Source: DAHUYF01 sp963789275
GTDB lineage: Bacteria; Pseudomonadota; Alphaproteobacteria; ATCC43930; CGMCC-115725
Length of the DNA stretch: 64,000 nt
NCBI GenBank assembly: GCA_963789275.1
Contig: CAWBKF010000032.1
Coordinates: 1-64,000, forward strand
Reading direction: 5' to 3'
Under the pieces are notes generated by a model. The model ran no database searches and was not told the DNA's origin. It saw only the letters and a program-made list of their open reading frames with translations. Shown here in pieces: positions 25,245-35,221 of the stretch. The stretch's first letter is position 1. Each line of letters begins with the position of its first letter. The position numbers and the translations under genes were made by a program.

Positions 25245-26347
25245 TGCCGTTCAACGAAGAACAGGTCAGGCTGCTTTCGGGCAAGCTCAACGAGAACTAT
25301 GTCAAGACACGTCAGCAGCAAGGAAAGACGCTGTCCTACGTTGAGGGCTGGCACCTCATAGCAGAGGCCAACCGCATCTTCGGGTTTGACGCATGGGACC
25401 GGGAGACGGTATGGGCGGAATGCATCTGGCAAGACGTGAAGCGCGATCCTAAAGCCTGCGCCTATGCTGCGCGCGTGCGTATCCGCGTCAGGGCGGGCGA
25501 GGCTGTCGTGACCCGCGAGGGAAGCGGCGTGGGACACGGTGCAGGGACTACCCTGGGCGAGGCCCATGAGAGCGCGCTGAAAGAAGCCGAGACAGACGCG
25601 ACCAAGCGGGCGCTCGCGACTTTCGGCAATCTCTTCGGCCTAGCGCTTTACGACAAGGAGCAAGCCGGGGTCCGCCGCCGCCCGAAGCGAAGCAGCGGCA
25701 AGCATCAGGCAATCATATTATCGCTTCTCACCGCCGAAGGTGATGTGGAATGCCGATACGAGATGCCGGAGAGCTTCTGCGCCGGATTGCGGGATGCACT
25801 CGCCGCAGCGACGGTGGATGAGATCGAGAAGTGCTGGACCCATAATGCACCAACAGTTGCTCGGCTTCGGGCCGGCTGGCCGGAGCTCAAGACGGTGAAC
25901 GGCACGCACTATGCCGATGTGCTCGAGAACCTTTATGAGCATCATTGGGCGCGGTGCCGAAGCGCGGCGCCGCCGGCACAGGCGGTGTGCGTAGCTGCAG
26001 GTACAGTGGACAAGTCGGAGCTGCCGATAGCGGAACCCAAGCGCGCACGAGACCCGGCGCATTTGCGATTTGTGGGGTCTTTGCCCTGTCTTGTTTGCGG
26101 GCGCACACCAAGCCATGCCCATCACCTTCGGTTTATGCAACCACGGGCCATGAGCAGCAAGGTCAGCGACGAATGGACGGTGCCGCTGTGCCTCCTTCAT
26201 CACCGGGCACTTCACGATGTCGGTTCGGAAGAGACATGGTGGGTCGGGCAGGGCATCGACGCCAGGGCGGAGGCTGAGCGGCTCTGGCAGGAGAGCCAAA
26301 GGGGAGTCTCATCCGATACCCGTACCATCGGAAGCGCGGCGGAATGA
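25244..26347 (+). CDS. Rad52-family annealing protein fused to HNH-like zinc domain
   Basis: A 367-aa two-part protein. Residues 1-150 are a Rad52/Rad22-type single-strand annealing domain (LSYVEGWHLIAEANRIFGFDAWDRET, GVGHGAGTTLGEAHESALKEAETDATKRALATFGNLFGLALY). Residues about 260-345 resemble a DUF968/HNH-type zinc domain (PCLVCGRTPSHAHHLRF, VPLCLLHHRALHDVG). It probably anneals and perhaps nicks single-stranded DNA in recombination. It is coupled on both sides: TGATG with the Gp157-like gene and ATGA with the TerB-C-like fragment. Confidence 0.85.
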   Translation: MPFNEEQVRLLSGKLNENYVKTRQQQGKTLSYVEGWHLIAEANRIFGFDAWDRETVWAECIWQDVKRDPKACAYAARVRIRVRAGEAVVTREGSGVGHGAGTTLGEAHESALKEAETDATKRALATFGNLFGLALYDKEQAGVRRRPKRSSGKHQAIILSLLTAEGDVECRYEMPESFCAGLRDALAAATVDEIEKCWTHNAPTVARLRAGWPELKTVNGTHYADVLENLYEHHWARCRSAAPPAQAVCVAAGTVDKSELPIAEPKRARDPAHLRFVGSLPCLVCGRTPSHAHHLRFMQPRAMSSKVSDEWTVPLCLLHHRALHDVGSEETWWVGQGIDARAEAERLWQESQRGVSSDTRTIGSAAE

Positions 26348-26565
26348 GACAGAGCATAGAGGGACTGAGGTCCCCCTCACCATCTCCGGAGGCGCTCGTG
26401 CCGATCCTCGAGGCGCAATGCGCGCAAGGATATTGCATTCCCCATCGGCCTGACATCTTCAGCCTCGATATGGGGCGCATCCGGCAGATTAGCGATAACA
26501 CCGAGCAGGCGACCAGACTGCTCGCCAGGGTCTTCAATGCCCGGAATGGACAAGAAAATGATTAG
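26344..26565 (+). CDS. TerB-C-like fragment (73 aa), probably the 3' end of a larger gene
   Basis: The 73 residues, especially FSLDMGRIRQISDNTEQATRLLARVFNA, resemble the end of TerB-C domain proteins that precede a DUF2791 ATPase and helicase in defence operons. If so, the gene has lost most of its coding region, and the Rad52-like gene now occupies its place. The ATG overlaps the Rad52-like stop (ATGA), and the end overlaps the ATPase start. It could instead be a free-standing small protein. Confidence 0.45.
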   Translation: MRQSIEGLRSPSPSPEALVPILEAQCAQGYCIPHRPDIFSLDMGRIRQISDNTEQATRLLARVFNARNGQEND

Positions 26566-27896
26566 CTCCTGCAAGATAAGTCCGCGCGAACGCGATGCAA
26601 TCATCCAAGCGCTCCGGGCAGGCGTGGTGCCGAAGGTCGGTCTGCGGCACATCCAAGTCGGTAGGGCGCGCGAACTGGAGGCGGTTGTTGGGGATATCGA
26701 GCGGGTCGCTCAGGGCGGAGCCGCTCTGCGCTTCGTCATCGGCGAGTATGGAGCGGGCAAGACCCTCTTTCTCAATCTGATCCGGCTGGTGGCACTCGAG
26801 CGCAACTTGGCCGTAGTCGCCGCGGACCTCGGACCTTCGCGACGGATTCATGCCAACGGGGGTGAGGCACGGCTGCTTTTCGGCGATCTCGTCGGCAGCC
26901 TCGCCACCCGCGCGGCGCCGGAGGGCGGAGCCTTGGCCGCTGTGGTCGAGCAATTTATGGCGAAGAACTTGGCCGAGGCGCAACGGGACGGGCTTTCTCT
27001 AGGTGACGTTCTTCCGCTGCGGCTGGCGCCGCTCCACGAGCTCTCCTTCGGCTTCGACTTCGCAGCCGTCCTCGCTCACTACGGACGCGCCTATGAACAG
27101 GGCGACCAAGCGGGCAAGATCGCCGCCCTTCGCTGGCTTCGGGCAGAGTACGCTGGCCGCTCCGAGGCGCGTGCTGCGCTTGGGGTGCGGAACATCATCG
27201 ATGATATCCGCTTCTACGATTGTCTCAAGCTGCTCGCTCGCTTCATGGCGCTTGCCGGCTACGACGGCCTGCTCGTCGCGCTCGACGAGATGGTGAACAT
27301 TTACAAGCTCAACAGCGCTCAAGCCCGCAGTGCGAACTATGAGCAACTTCTTCGCATGGTGAACGACGTTATGCAGGGGCATGCCGCGCATATCGGCATT
27401 CTCATGGGAGCAACGCCCGAGTTTCTGATCGACGGACGCCGCGGCCTTCACAGCTACCCAGCACTTCAGTCCCGACTCATCCAAAACCGCTTTGCCCGGC
27501 CGGGGTTCCCAGATTGCGCTGGGCCGGTAATTGCATCTCGAGCACCTGACGCCCGAGCATCTCTTCGTGCTCCTCACCAAGATTCGCGGCATCTTTGGCT
27601 CGGCCGAGCCAGGCCGGCGTAGTCTCCCCGACGGCGCGTTGGTCCGGTTCATGGAGCATTGCTCTATCACTCTGGGAGATGCGTACTTTCGCACGCCGCG
27701 GCAGACCGTGACGGCGTTCCTCCATCTGCTCTCCGTGCTCGAGCAGAACGAGGGAATGCACTGGGAAGAACTTATTGGCGCGGTCGACACCGCGCCGCAG
27801 GCGGAAGACGCCGCACTGGGGATCGAACCGGCCGAGCTTGGACATGGACCGTCTGCTACTGGCCAAGATGACGAGCTTGCCAGCTTCCGTCTCTGA
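26537..27896 (+). CDS. DUF2791-type (BREX-like) P-loop ATPase, frameshifted
   Basis: An ATPase of the DUF2791 / BREX-system ATP-binding type. Walker A is GEYGAGKT at about residues 69-76; a Walker B-like LLVALDEMVNIYK is near residue 255, followed by HIGILMGATPEFLID. The frame breaks near 27530; after a +1 shift the remaining C-terminus (HLEHLTPEHLFVLLTKIRGIFGS through ELASFRL) runs to 27896, about 452 aa in all. It overlaps the TerB-C-like fragment before it and the helicase after it. Probably the energy-using sensor of an antiphage module. Confidence 0.75.
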
Positions 27897-30118
27897 CCGC
27901 CCCTCCGCCAGCTTCGACCTGCTGAGCGAGCCCGTTCGCCATTGGATTTGGCAGCAGGGTTGGGACGAGCTTCACGATATTCAGGAGCGCAGCATTCCGG
28001 TTCTGCTCCATGGCCGCTCGGACGTCATCATCGCCGCTCCCACGGCGGCCGGCAAGACTGAGGCCACGTTCCTGCCCCTCATCTCACGGATTGCTGGCTG
28101 CAAAGAGCCGGGGTTCAAGGTGCTTTATCTTAGCCCCCTCAAATCTCTCATCAACGATCAGTTCCGCAGGCTCGACTCGCCTCTGCGACGCGGTCGAGTT
28201 GCCGATCCACCGCTGGCATGGCGATGTTTCGGCCGCTGCCAAAATACGGGCCCGCAAGAGCCCGGCGGGGATCGTCCTCATGACGCCGGAATCGCTTGAG
28301 GCGCTGTTCGTGCGCCGCGGCACTGAAATCGCGGCCTTATTTGGGTCGGTTCAGGCGATCGTGATCGATGAGCTGCATGCCTTCATCGGCAATGAGCGGG
28401 GGATGCAGCTCCAGTCCCTACTTCACCGCCTCGAGCTCGCTGTAGAGCGGCGTGTCGTCCGCGTTGGACTCTCTGCTACATTGGGAAATCCGAAGACAGC
28501 CGCAAGTTTCTTGCGACCAGGGCACGGCGAGGAGGTCGTTGTGCTCGAGAGTCTTGGAGCCCGGCAAACGGTGCTTCTGCAGCTGCGCGGGTATCTGAGC
28601 GAGGAGCGACTGGGAACTGAACGACTTGCTGGCTCCGACGGAGCTGAGGAACCAGGCGGGGGCTGCCATTCGACGATCGCATGCCACATGCTCGGGCATC
28701 TGCGCGGCAGCCATAATCTCGTCTTCGCCCGATCGCGAAGCGACGTGGAACTCTATGCCGACTTACTGCGCCGTCGGTCGGAGGCGATGGGGGTGCCCAA
28801 TGAGTTCTATCCTCATCACGCCAATCTTTCTCGAACCGAACGCGAGGGTCTCGAGACGCGCTTGCGCGACGGTGCCCTGCCAACTACGGCCCTATGTACA
28901 TCCACTCTCGAGCTTGGGATCGACATAGGCGAGATAGCGAGCGTGGTCCAGATCGGTACCCCTTTCTCCGTTGCCAGTCTGCGCCAACGGCTCGGTCGCT
29001 CTGGCCGCCGTGCTGGTAGACCGGCTGCCATGCGCTTTTATATTACGGAACGTGCCTGGCGTTATGATCTTCACCCGGTGGACTTGCTGCGTTGCGAACT
29101 CGTCCAGGCGATCACCATGGTGCGCCTACTCGTCACTGGTTGGCACGAGGAACCGCGGGTTGGGGGGCTTCACCTCTCCACCCTCGTCCACCAGATCCTC
29201 GCGATCATCGCACAAAATGGTGGCATCACCGCTGACCACGCCTACGCGATTTTATGCCGAAGCGGTCCTTTTGCGACAGTTGGCCCGGCCCTCTTTGCTC
29301 GGGTTCTGCGTGCTATTGCGTCGCCCGAAGCCAGACTGATAGAGCAATCGATAGATGGCGCATTACTTCTGGGTGATGTTGGCGAGCGTCTAGTCGAGCA
29401 CCATGATTTCTATGCCGTGTTCCAGACGCCTCAAGTATACCGTCTAGTGTGTGAAGGGAAGGAGCTCGGCACGCTTCCGACGGTGGCAACTCTAATGCCG
29501 GACACGAGCATCATATTCTCTGGTCGACGCTGGCGCGTTCTGGAGGTACAGGACTATCGCGCGACAGTCATAGTTGCTCCGAGCAATACCGGCGCACCGC
29601 CGGTCTTTGGGGGAGAATCAGGCGAGCTCCACGACGCCATAGTTGCCGAGATGCGCCGTGTCTATGAAAGAGACGACGTTCCACTGTTCCTTCACCAAAC
29701 GGCGGGCGCGCTACTTGTAGAAGCTCGTTACGCTTATCGCGAGCTTGGCTTGAGACGTAACGCGGTAATCGAGAAGGGCGGTGATACATTCGTGTTTCCC
29801 TGGGCAGGCACCAGTGCTGCCGCAACATTCGTACTCGCACTTAGAGCCGCGGGCTTCACCGCTTCATTGAGACACACGGTTATCGAGGTCGAGGGTACGC
29901 GGGCGGACGAAGTCCGATCGTGCATCTCGGGGTTTGCTGTTGGCCCAACGCCCGCCGCGGCCCAACTCACAGCAGGCTTGGCCGCTCTGACGCGCCATAA
30001 ATACGACCGCTTTCTCCCGCGCGACCTCTTGATACTGGGACTGGTGAGTGATCGGCTTGCTCCGGAAGCGATTAGCAGCCTCGCACGGCAGATGCTCACC
30101 AGCTCCGCAATCGTCTGA
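27868..30118 (+). CDS. Lhr-like DEAD/DEAH superfamily 2 helicase, frameshifted
   Basis: A superfamily 2 helicase of about 749 aa. Motif I is APTAAGKTEA (about 57-66), motif II DELH (AIVIDELHAFIG), motif III GLSATLGN and motif VI QRLGRSGRRAGRP. The frame shifts +1 near 28177 (RRLDSLCDAVELPIHRWHGDV spans it). The C-terminal third is of the Lhr-helicase accessory type. With the ATPase and TerB-type protein upstream it matches the gene set reported for the Shango defence system (SngA, SngB, SngC), from memory. The start may be at 27844. Confidence 0.78.
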
Positions 30119-30233
30119 AAGAAATGCCCTGATCATACCACCCCAGAACGGGCGCGCACGCTTCCAAGCCGCTGCGGCCGGGCGGCGCCAGATGAGCGGG
30201 CAGGGGCGGTGTAGCTGCGCGGCCGGAGGTCAC

Positions 30234-30239
30234 GTATAC
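30234..30239 (+). promoter_or_regulatory. Possible -10 element upstream of gspE
   Basis: TATACT stands about 50 bp before the gspE start in otherwise GC-rich DNA. No convincing -35 was found. It would be the promoter of the type II secretion operon. Confidence 0.25.
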
Positions 30240-30288
30240 TGTAGGGAGTGTCTGTGACGGACGACCTACTTCCCGGCTACTGCAGGTC

Positions 30289-32003
30289 ATGTCTGATAGT
30301 TTCGATACTCTCCCGCTAAGGGCTGCGCTCGGCCCGCATCTGGTAAGCCGAGGGGCCCTCACGGCGGCGGCATTGGAGCGTGCCGAGCGGCTATCCGCCG
30401 ACAGCGGCGAGCGGCTGGAACGAGTGCTGACGCGCCTTGGGCTCGTCTCCGAGCGCGATCTTGCCGAAGCATTGGCGAGCCTACTCAACGTGCCGCTGGC
30501 GACGAGCCGGGACTATCCCGAAGTGCCGGTCCTAGAGCGCGTGCTCAGCCGAAAATTCCTTCAGGAGTCCCGCGTCATTCCCATCGCCGAGAGTGCCGAT
30601 GGCGTCGCCATCGCCATGGCGGACCCGCTCGATGACGAGGCGGCGGCGGCGGTGCGGTTCGCCGCTGGAAAGCCGGTGCTGCGCCACGTGGCCTATCCCG
30701 CTGATATCGACACTGCTTTCGAGCGGCTTTACGCGGAGGGTAAATCGGCGATCTCGGAGATCTCCGAGGCGGCGAGCGGGCGGCCCGACGAGGGCGCCGG
30801 CGAGGACATCGAGAAGCTCCGGGACAGCGCCAGCGAGGCGCCGGTCATACGGCTGGTCAATCTGCTCATCACCCGCGCCGTCGAGGCGCGCGCCTCGGAC
30901 ATCCATATCGAGCCGATGGATGGCGAGTTGCGCCTGCGCTACCGCATCGACGGCGTGCTGCAGGAGGTAGAGGGACCGCCGCAGCGGCTGCGGCGCGGCG
31001 GTGATCTCGCGCGTCAAGATCATGGCACGGCTCAACATCGCCGAGCGGCGCCTGGCGCAGGACGGGCGCATCCGGCTGGCAGTACGCGGCAAGGACATCG
31101 ATTTCCGCGTCTCGACCACGCCGACCATCCATGGCGAGAGCATGGTGCTGCGCATTCTCGACCGTGGCAGCCTCGCGCTCGATTTCGCCGCGCTCGGCTT
31201 CGACGAGACGGTGCTGCGGCGCTTTCGCCAGGCGCTCGACCAGCCGCACGGCATCCTGCTGGTGACCGGCCCCACCGGCAGCGGCAAGACGACGACGCTC
31301 TATACCTCCCTGCTGAGAGCTCAACACGCCCGACAAGAAGATCCTCACCATCGAGGATCCCGTCGAATACCAGCTCAAGGGCATCAACCAGGTCCAGGTG
31401 AAGCCGCAGATCGGCCTCACCTTCGCCACCGCGCTGCGCTCGTTCCTGCGCCAGGATCCCGACATCATCATGATCGGCGAGATCCGCGATCTCGAGACGG
31501 CGCAGATCGCGGTCCAGGCGGCGCTCACCGGCCATCTCGTTCTGTCGACGCTGCACACCAACGACGCCGCGAGCGCGGTGACCCGGCTCCTCGACATGGG
31601 GGTCGAAGACTATCTCCTGACCTCGACGGTCAACGCGCTGGTGGCGCAGCGCCTGGTGCGCAAGCTGTGCCTGCACTGCCGCGAGCCCCACGAAGCATTG
31701 CCGGGGCTTGTTGCGCGAATGCAGCTCGACCTGCTCACCGACCGGCGGCCGATCATCCTTCATCGCGCCGTCGGTTGCGAGCACTGCAACGGCACCGGCT
31801 TCCACGGGCGCAGCTCGGTGCTGGAGGTGCTGGTCATGTCGGATGCGATCCGCCAGCTCGTGCTGCAGCATGCCGAGGCGCGCCTCATCCAGAGCGCGTC
31901 CGTGGCCGAAGGGATGCAGACCATGCATCTCCACGGCATGCGCAAAGTGCTCGACGGCATCACGACCGTCGAAGAGGTTTTCCGCGTCACGCGCGAGATG
32001 TGA
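30289..32003 (+). CDS. gspE: Type II secretion ATPase GspE, frameshifted twice
   Basis: The cytoplasmic ATPase that drives pseudopilus assembly. The N-terminal T2SSE domain and the linker (SEAPVIRLVNLLITRAVEARASDIHIEP) are in frame one. After a +1 shift near 30994 come MARLNIAERRLAQDGRI and Walker A GPTGSGKTTTLYTSLL. After another near 31316 come the Asp box (LTIEDPVEY), Walker B (IIMIGEIRDLETA), the HLVLSTLHTNDA motif and the tetracysteine zinc site (CLHC, CEHC). Natural length is about 570 aa. The remaining gsp genes start at 46.7 kb on the same strand. Confidence 0.88.
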
Positions 32004-32151
32004 GCGCAGCGCCATCGCGAAAGAACCGGCGTGCCCATTCGGCAGCGTTGAATCCAAACTCGCTGAACACCAAATTGGAGATCAAACGCGACGCTCGCTC
32101 AACTCTAAATCTACTAATCCGTTAGTTCCGTGGATAACAATCATCTTTTGG

Positions 32152-32179
32152 TTGACGTCCGGCCGAGAGCATTTATCGT
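32152..32179 (+). promoter_or_regulatory. Possible promoter for the SpvB/RHS cassette
   Basis: TTGACG at 32152-32157, a 16-bp spacer, then TATCGT at 32174-32179. It matches the sigma-70 consensus in 5 of 6 and 4 of 6 positions and lies upstream of the first SpvB-like gene, so the cassette may be transcribed apart from gspE. Confidence 0.3.
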
Positions 32180-32204
32180 TTATCCACGCTCGAGGGGGTG
32201 TCCG

Positions 32205-35186
32205 ATGCCAAGGGGATGGATCGGTTGGGGACGTGCGCAAGCAACGCCGTCGCAGCAGCGAAATAACGGTGAAATCTCGCCGGCGGAAGGGGGCGCGGGC
32301 GCTCTCTTAATAAGGAACTTCATCCGGCTTGCCGCGGCGGCGCTGTTGCTCGCCGCGAGCGGCGGCGCCGCCTCGGCGCAAGTGATGTCGCTGCCGGGCC
32401 AGTTCGCTGTCGGCGCGACCGGTGCGGCGACCTACAGCATCCCGATCGCGGTGCCGCCAAGCACGGCGGGCATGACGCCGGCGCTGACGCTCGATTACAA
32501 CAGCCATAGTGGTAACGGAATTCTCGGCGTCGGCTGGTCGCTCAGCGGCTTGCCGCAAATCGCCCGTTGTCCGATGACCATCGCCCAGGACGGCATAGCA
32601 GGAAGCGTCAATTACGACGGCAACGACCGCTTCTGCCTGGATGGGCAACGGTTGGTTGCGGTCAACGGCGCCTACGGCGCAGACGGGACGGAATACCGCC
32701 TCGAGGTTGAAGCCTTCACCCGCTTCATTTCGCACGGCACTGCCGGTGGCAGCGGACCCCAGTGGTTCGAGGCTCACACCAAATCGGGCCAGATCATGCA
32801 GTTCGGCGTGGGTAGCGCCGGAATAACGGCGCAGGGCGATGGTCAAATCCGGGTGTGGGCGTTGAACCAGGTCTCAGATACAAAGGGCAACTACTTCAAC
32901 GTCACCTACAACGACGACACGGCGAACGGCCAAGGCTACCCTCTGGAGATCGACTACACCGGCAATACCGCCACCGGGCTCGCTCCCTATAACAAAATCC
33001 AATTTATCTATACCTCACGGTCGGACGTCCAACTGGCCTATCAGGCGGGCTCACTCGTCGAGACCACTTCGCTGCTCTCCGCAGTGGAGATGTCTGCGAA
33101 TGGTACGCTCGTGAACGCCTACATGTTCACTTATCAGAGCAGCGGGGCTACCAAGCAAAGCCTGCTCAGCTCCGTCAGTTTGTGTGATTTCAGCGGAGCG
33201 TGTTTGCCATCCACGAATTTGACGTGGACCGCGAGCAACAACGCATTTACCCAAAACGGCAATCTTCCGGAAGCCAATATTTCTGGGGCCTATCAGCAGT
33301 GGGTTTCCTATGCGGGCGACTTCAACGGCGACGGCAAGACCGACCTTCTTTGGGTTTTGTCCGATACGTATGGTCGTTCGCTCGGGATGCAGCTGATTTG
33401 GCTTTCGAACGGTGACGGCACCTTCAGCGTGGACGGCAATGTTCCTGAGGCTGGCGTCTCGGGCGCGTTCGCCCAATGGCGCCCTTATATCGGCGATTTC
33501 AATGGCGACGGCAAAGCAGACATCCTCTGGATCATGGCCGATCAGTATGGGCGAGCCTCTGGCGCGCCCTATCTGCAGATATGGCTCTCCAACGGCGACG
33601 GCACTTTCTCTCAGGATGGCAATCTTCCCGAGGTGACTATAACGGGTGCCTTTCAGCAGTGGATGCCCTATGTCGGCGACTTCAATGGCGACGGCAAAGC
33701 GGACATCTTCTGGGTCTTTTCCGACACCTCCGGCCGCTCGCTCGGTCAGCAGCAGATCTGGCTGTCGAACGGAGACGGCACCTTCACCCAGGATCTAAAT
33801 GTGCCGGAGGCCGGCGTCGCCGGCGCCTTTACTCAATGGCGCCCCTCTTTCGGCGACTTCAATGGTGACGGCAAAACGGACGTTCTTTGGTTTATGGCCG
33901 ACGAGTATGGTCGAGCAACCGGCGCGCCTAATCTGCAGATCTGGCTATCCAACGAGAGCGGCACCTTCACGCAAGACGCCAATCTCCCAGAGGAAAACAT
34001 AGCGGGCGCCTTCCAACAATGGATGCCTTATGTCGGCGATTTCAATGGTGACGGCAAGGCGGACATTCTTTGGGTCTTTTCTGACACCTATGGTCGCTCG
34101 CTCGGGCAGCAGCAAGTATGGCTTTCGACGGGCGGGGGCACCTTCGTTCAGGATCTGAATGTGCCGGAGGCCGGGGTCTCCGGTGCCTTTTCTCAATGGC
34201 GCCCGTCCATCGGCGATTTCAACGGTGACGGCAAAGCGGATGTCCTCTGGATTCTCGCCGACCAGTATGGACGAGCCACTGGCGCGCCCAATCTGCAGAT
34301 CTGGCTTTCCAATGGCGACGGCACCTTTACACAGGACAGCAATCTTCCGGAAGCCGGGACCCCCGGGGCATTCCAGCAATGGACGCCGTCTTTGGGCGAC
34401 TTCAATGGCGACGGCAAGACGGATGTTCTCTGGATTATGGCTGACCAGTACGGGCGCGCCATCGGCGCACCCTATATGCAGACGTGGCTCACCGACGGGG
34501 TCGGCACCGATCTGCTCAACGCGGCGACGACCGGCATCGGCGCCACGACCTCGATCACCTATGAGCCTCTGACCAATTCTACGGTGTACACGAAGGACAA
34601 CACCGCGGCTTATCCGCTTATCGACCTACAGACGCCGCTGTATGTGACGTCGCGCGTCGACGCCGCGAACGGGATCGGCGGCACCTACAGCTCCACCTAT
34701 TCCTATGCCGGGGCGAAGCTGGATCTGAGCGGCCGCGGCTTCCTGGGTTTCCGCCAGAAGACGGTGACGGATCTGCAGACCAGCATCGTGCAGACCGCCA
34801 ATTATCACCAGGATTTCCCCTATATCGGCCTGATCGGCAGCGGGACCAAAGCGGTGAGCGGCGGCCCCACGCTCAACAGCAGCGTCTACAGCTATCAGTT
34901 CCTCAATGCGGCCAATGCCGCGACGGTGAGCGTGCCGAGCTTGAGCAGCGCCCCCTATCGCGTGTCGCAGTCACAAAGCGCGGAGTTGAGCGCCGATCTC
35001 GATGGCACCCAGCTCCCGACCGTGACGACGACGTATCAGTACGACCCTTACAACAATCCGACGCAGATCGCGGTCTCGACGCCGGACGGAGCATCCAAGG
35101 CCACCAGCAACACTTACACCAATGACACGACGAACTGGTTCCTCGGCCGACTGACCGGGGCGACGGTGACGAGCACGCTGCCGTAG
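32205..35186 (+). CDS. SpvB-like FG-GAP propeller protein, paralog 1
   Basis: About 993 aa, exported: a long polar N-region, then a hydrophobic core (FIRLAAAALLLAASGGAASAQ). It has an SpvB/TcaC-type N-terminal domain (SLPGQFAVGATGAATYSIPI, DYNSHSGNGILGVGWSLSG, NDRFCLDGQRLV). Exactly seven repeats of about 59 aa follow, each with GDFNGDGKxD and IWLSNGDGTF; two subtypes mostly alternate (SDTYGRSLG and ADQYGRATG). A 182-aa TcdB-like end finishes with TNWFLGRLTGATVTSTLP and a stop where relatives would continue into RHS repeats. The start is uncertain (ATG 32205 or GTG 32130). FG-GAP DxDxD loops normally bind calcium. Likely a secreted shell or adhesin component. Confidence 0.82.
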   Translation: MPRGWIGWGRAQATPSQQRNNGEISPAEGGAGALLIRNFIRLAAAALLLAASGGAASAQVMSLPGQFAVGATGAATYSIPIAVPPSTAGMTPALTLDYNSHSGNGILGVGWSLSGLPQIARCPMTIAQDGIAGSVNYDGNDRFCLDGQRLVAVNGAYGADGTEYRLEVEAFTRFISHGTAGGSGPQWFEAHTKSGQIMQFGVGSAGITAQGDGQIRVWALNQVSDTKGNYFNVTYNDDTANGQGYPLEIDYTGNTATGLAPYNKIQFIYTSRSDVQLAYQAGSLVETTSLLSAVEMSANGTLVNAYMFTYQSSGATKQSLLSSVSLCDFSGACLPSTNLTWTASNNAFTQNGNLPEANISGAYQQWVSYAGDFNGDGKTDLLWVLSDTYGRSLGMQLIWLSNGDGTFSVDGNVPEAGVSGAFAQWRPYIGDFNGDGKADILWIMADQYGRASGAPYLQIWLSNGDGTFSQDGNLPEVTITGAFQQWMPYVGDFNGDGKADIFWVFSDTSGRSLGQQQIWLSNGDGTFTQDLNVPEAGVAGAFTQWRPSFGDFNGDGKTDVLWFMADEYGRATGAPNLQIWLSNESGTFTQDANLPEENIAGAFQQWMPYVGDFNGDGKADILWVFSDTYGRSLGQQQVWLSTGGGTFVQDLNVPEAGVSGAFSQWRPSIGDFNGDGKADVLWILADQYGRATGAPNLQIWLSNGDGTFTQDSNLPEAGTPGAFQQWTPSLGDFNGDGKTDVLWIMADQYGRAIGAPYMQTWLTDGVGTDLLNAATTGIGATTSITYEPLTNSTVYTKDNTAAYPLIDLQTPLYVTSRVDAANGIGGTYSSTYSYAGAKLDLSGRGFLGFRQKTVTDLQTSIVQTANYHQDFPYIGLIGSGTKAVSGGPTLNSSVYSYQFLNAANAATVSVPSLSSAPYRVSQSQSAELSADLDGTQLPTVTTTYQYDPYNNPTQIAVSTPDGASKATSNTYTNDTTNWFLGRLTGATVTSTLP

Positions 35187-35221
35187 AGCGGCGCTCGACA
35201 GAGCGAGGGAAGGGGAAGCAC

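Noticed and set aside
32128..32146. GTGGATAACAATC, similar to half of a lac operator
   Set aside because: Only a partial match without symmetry, and no LacI-type gene nearby; treated as chance.
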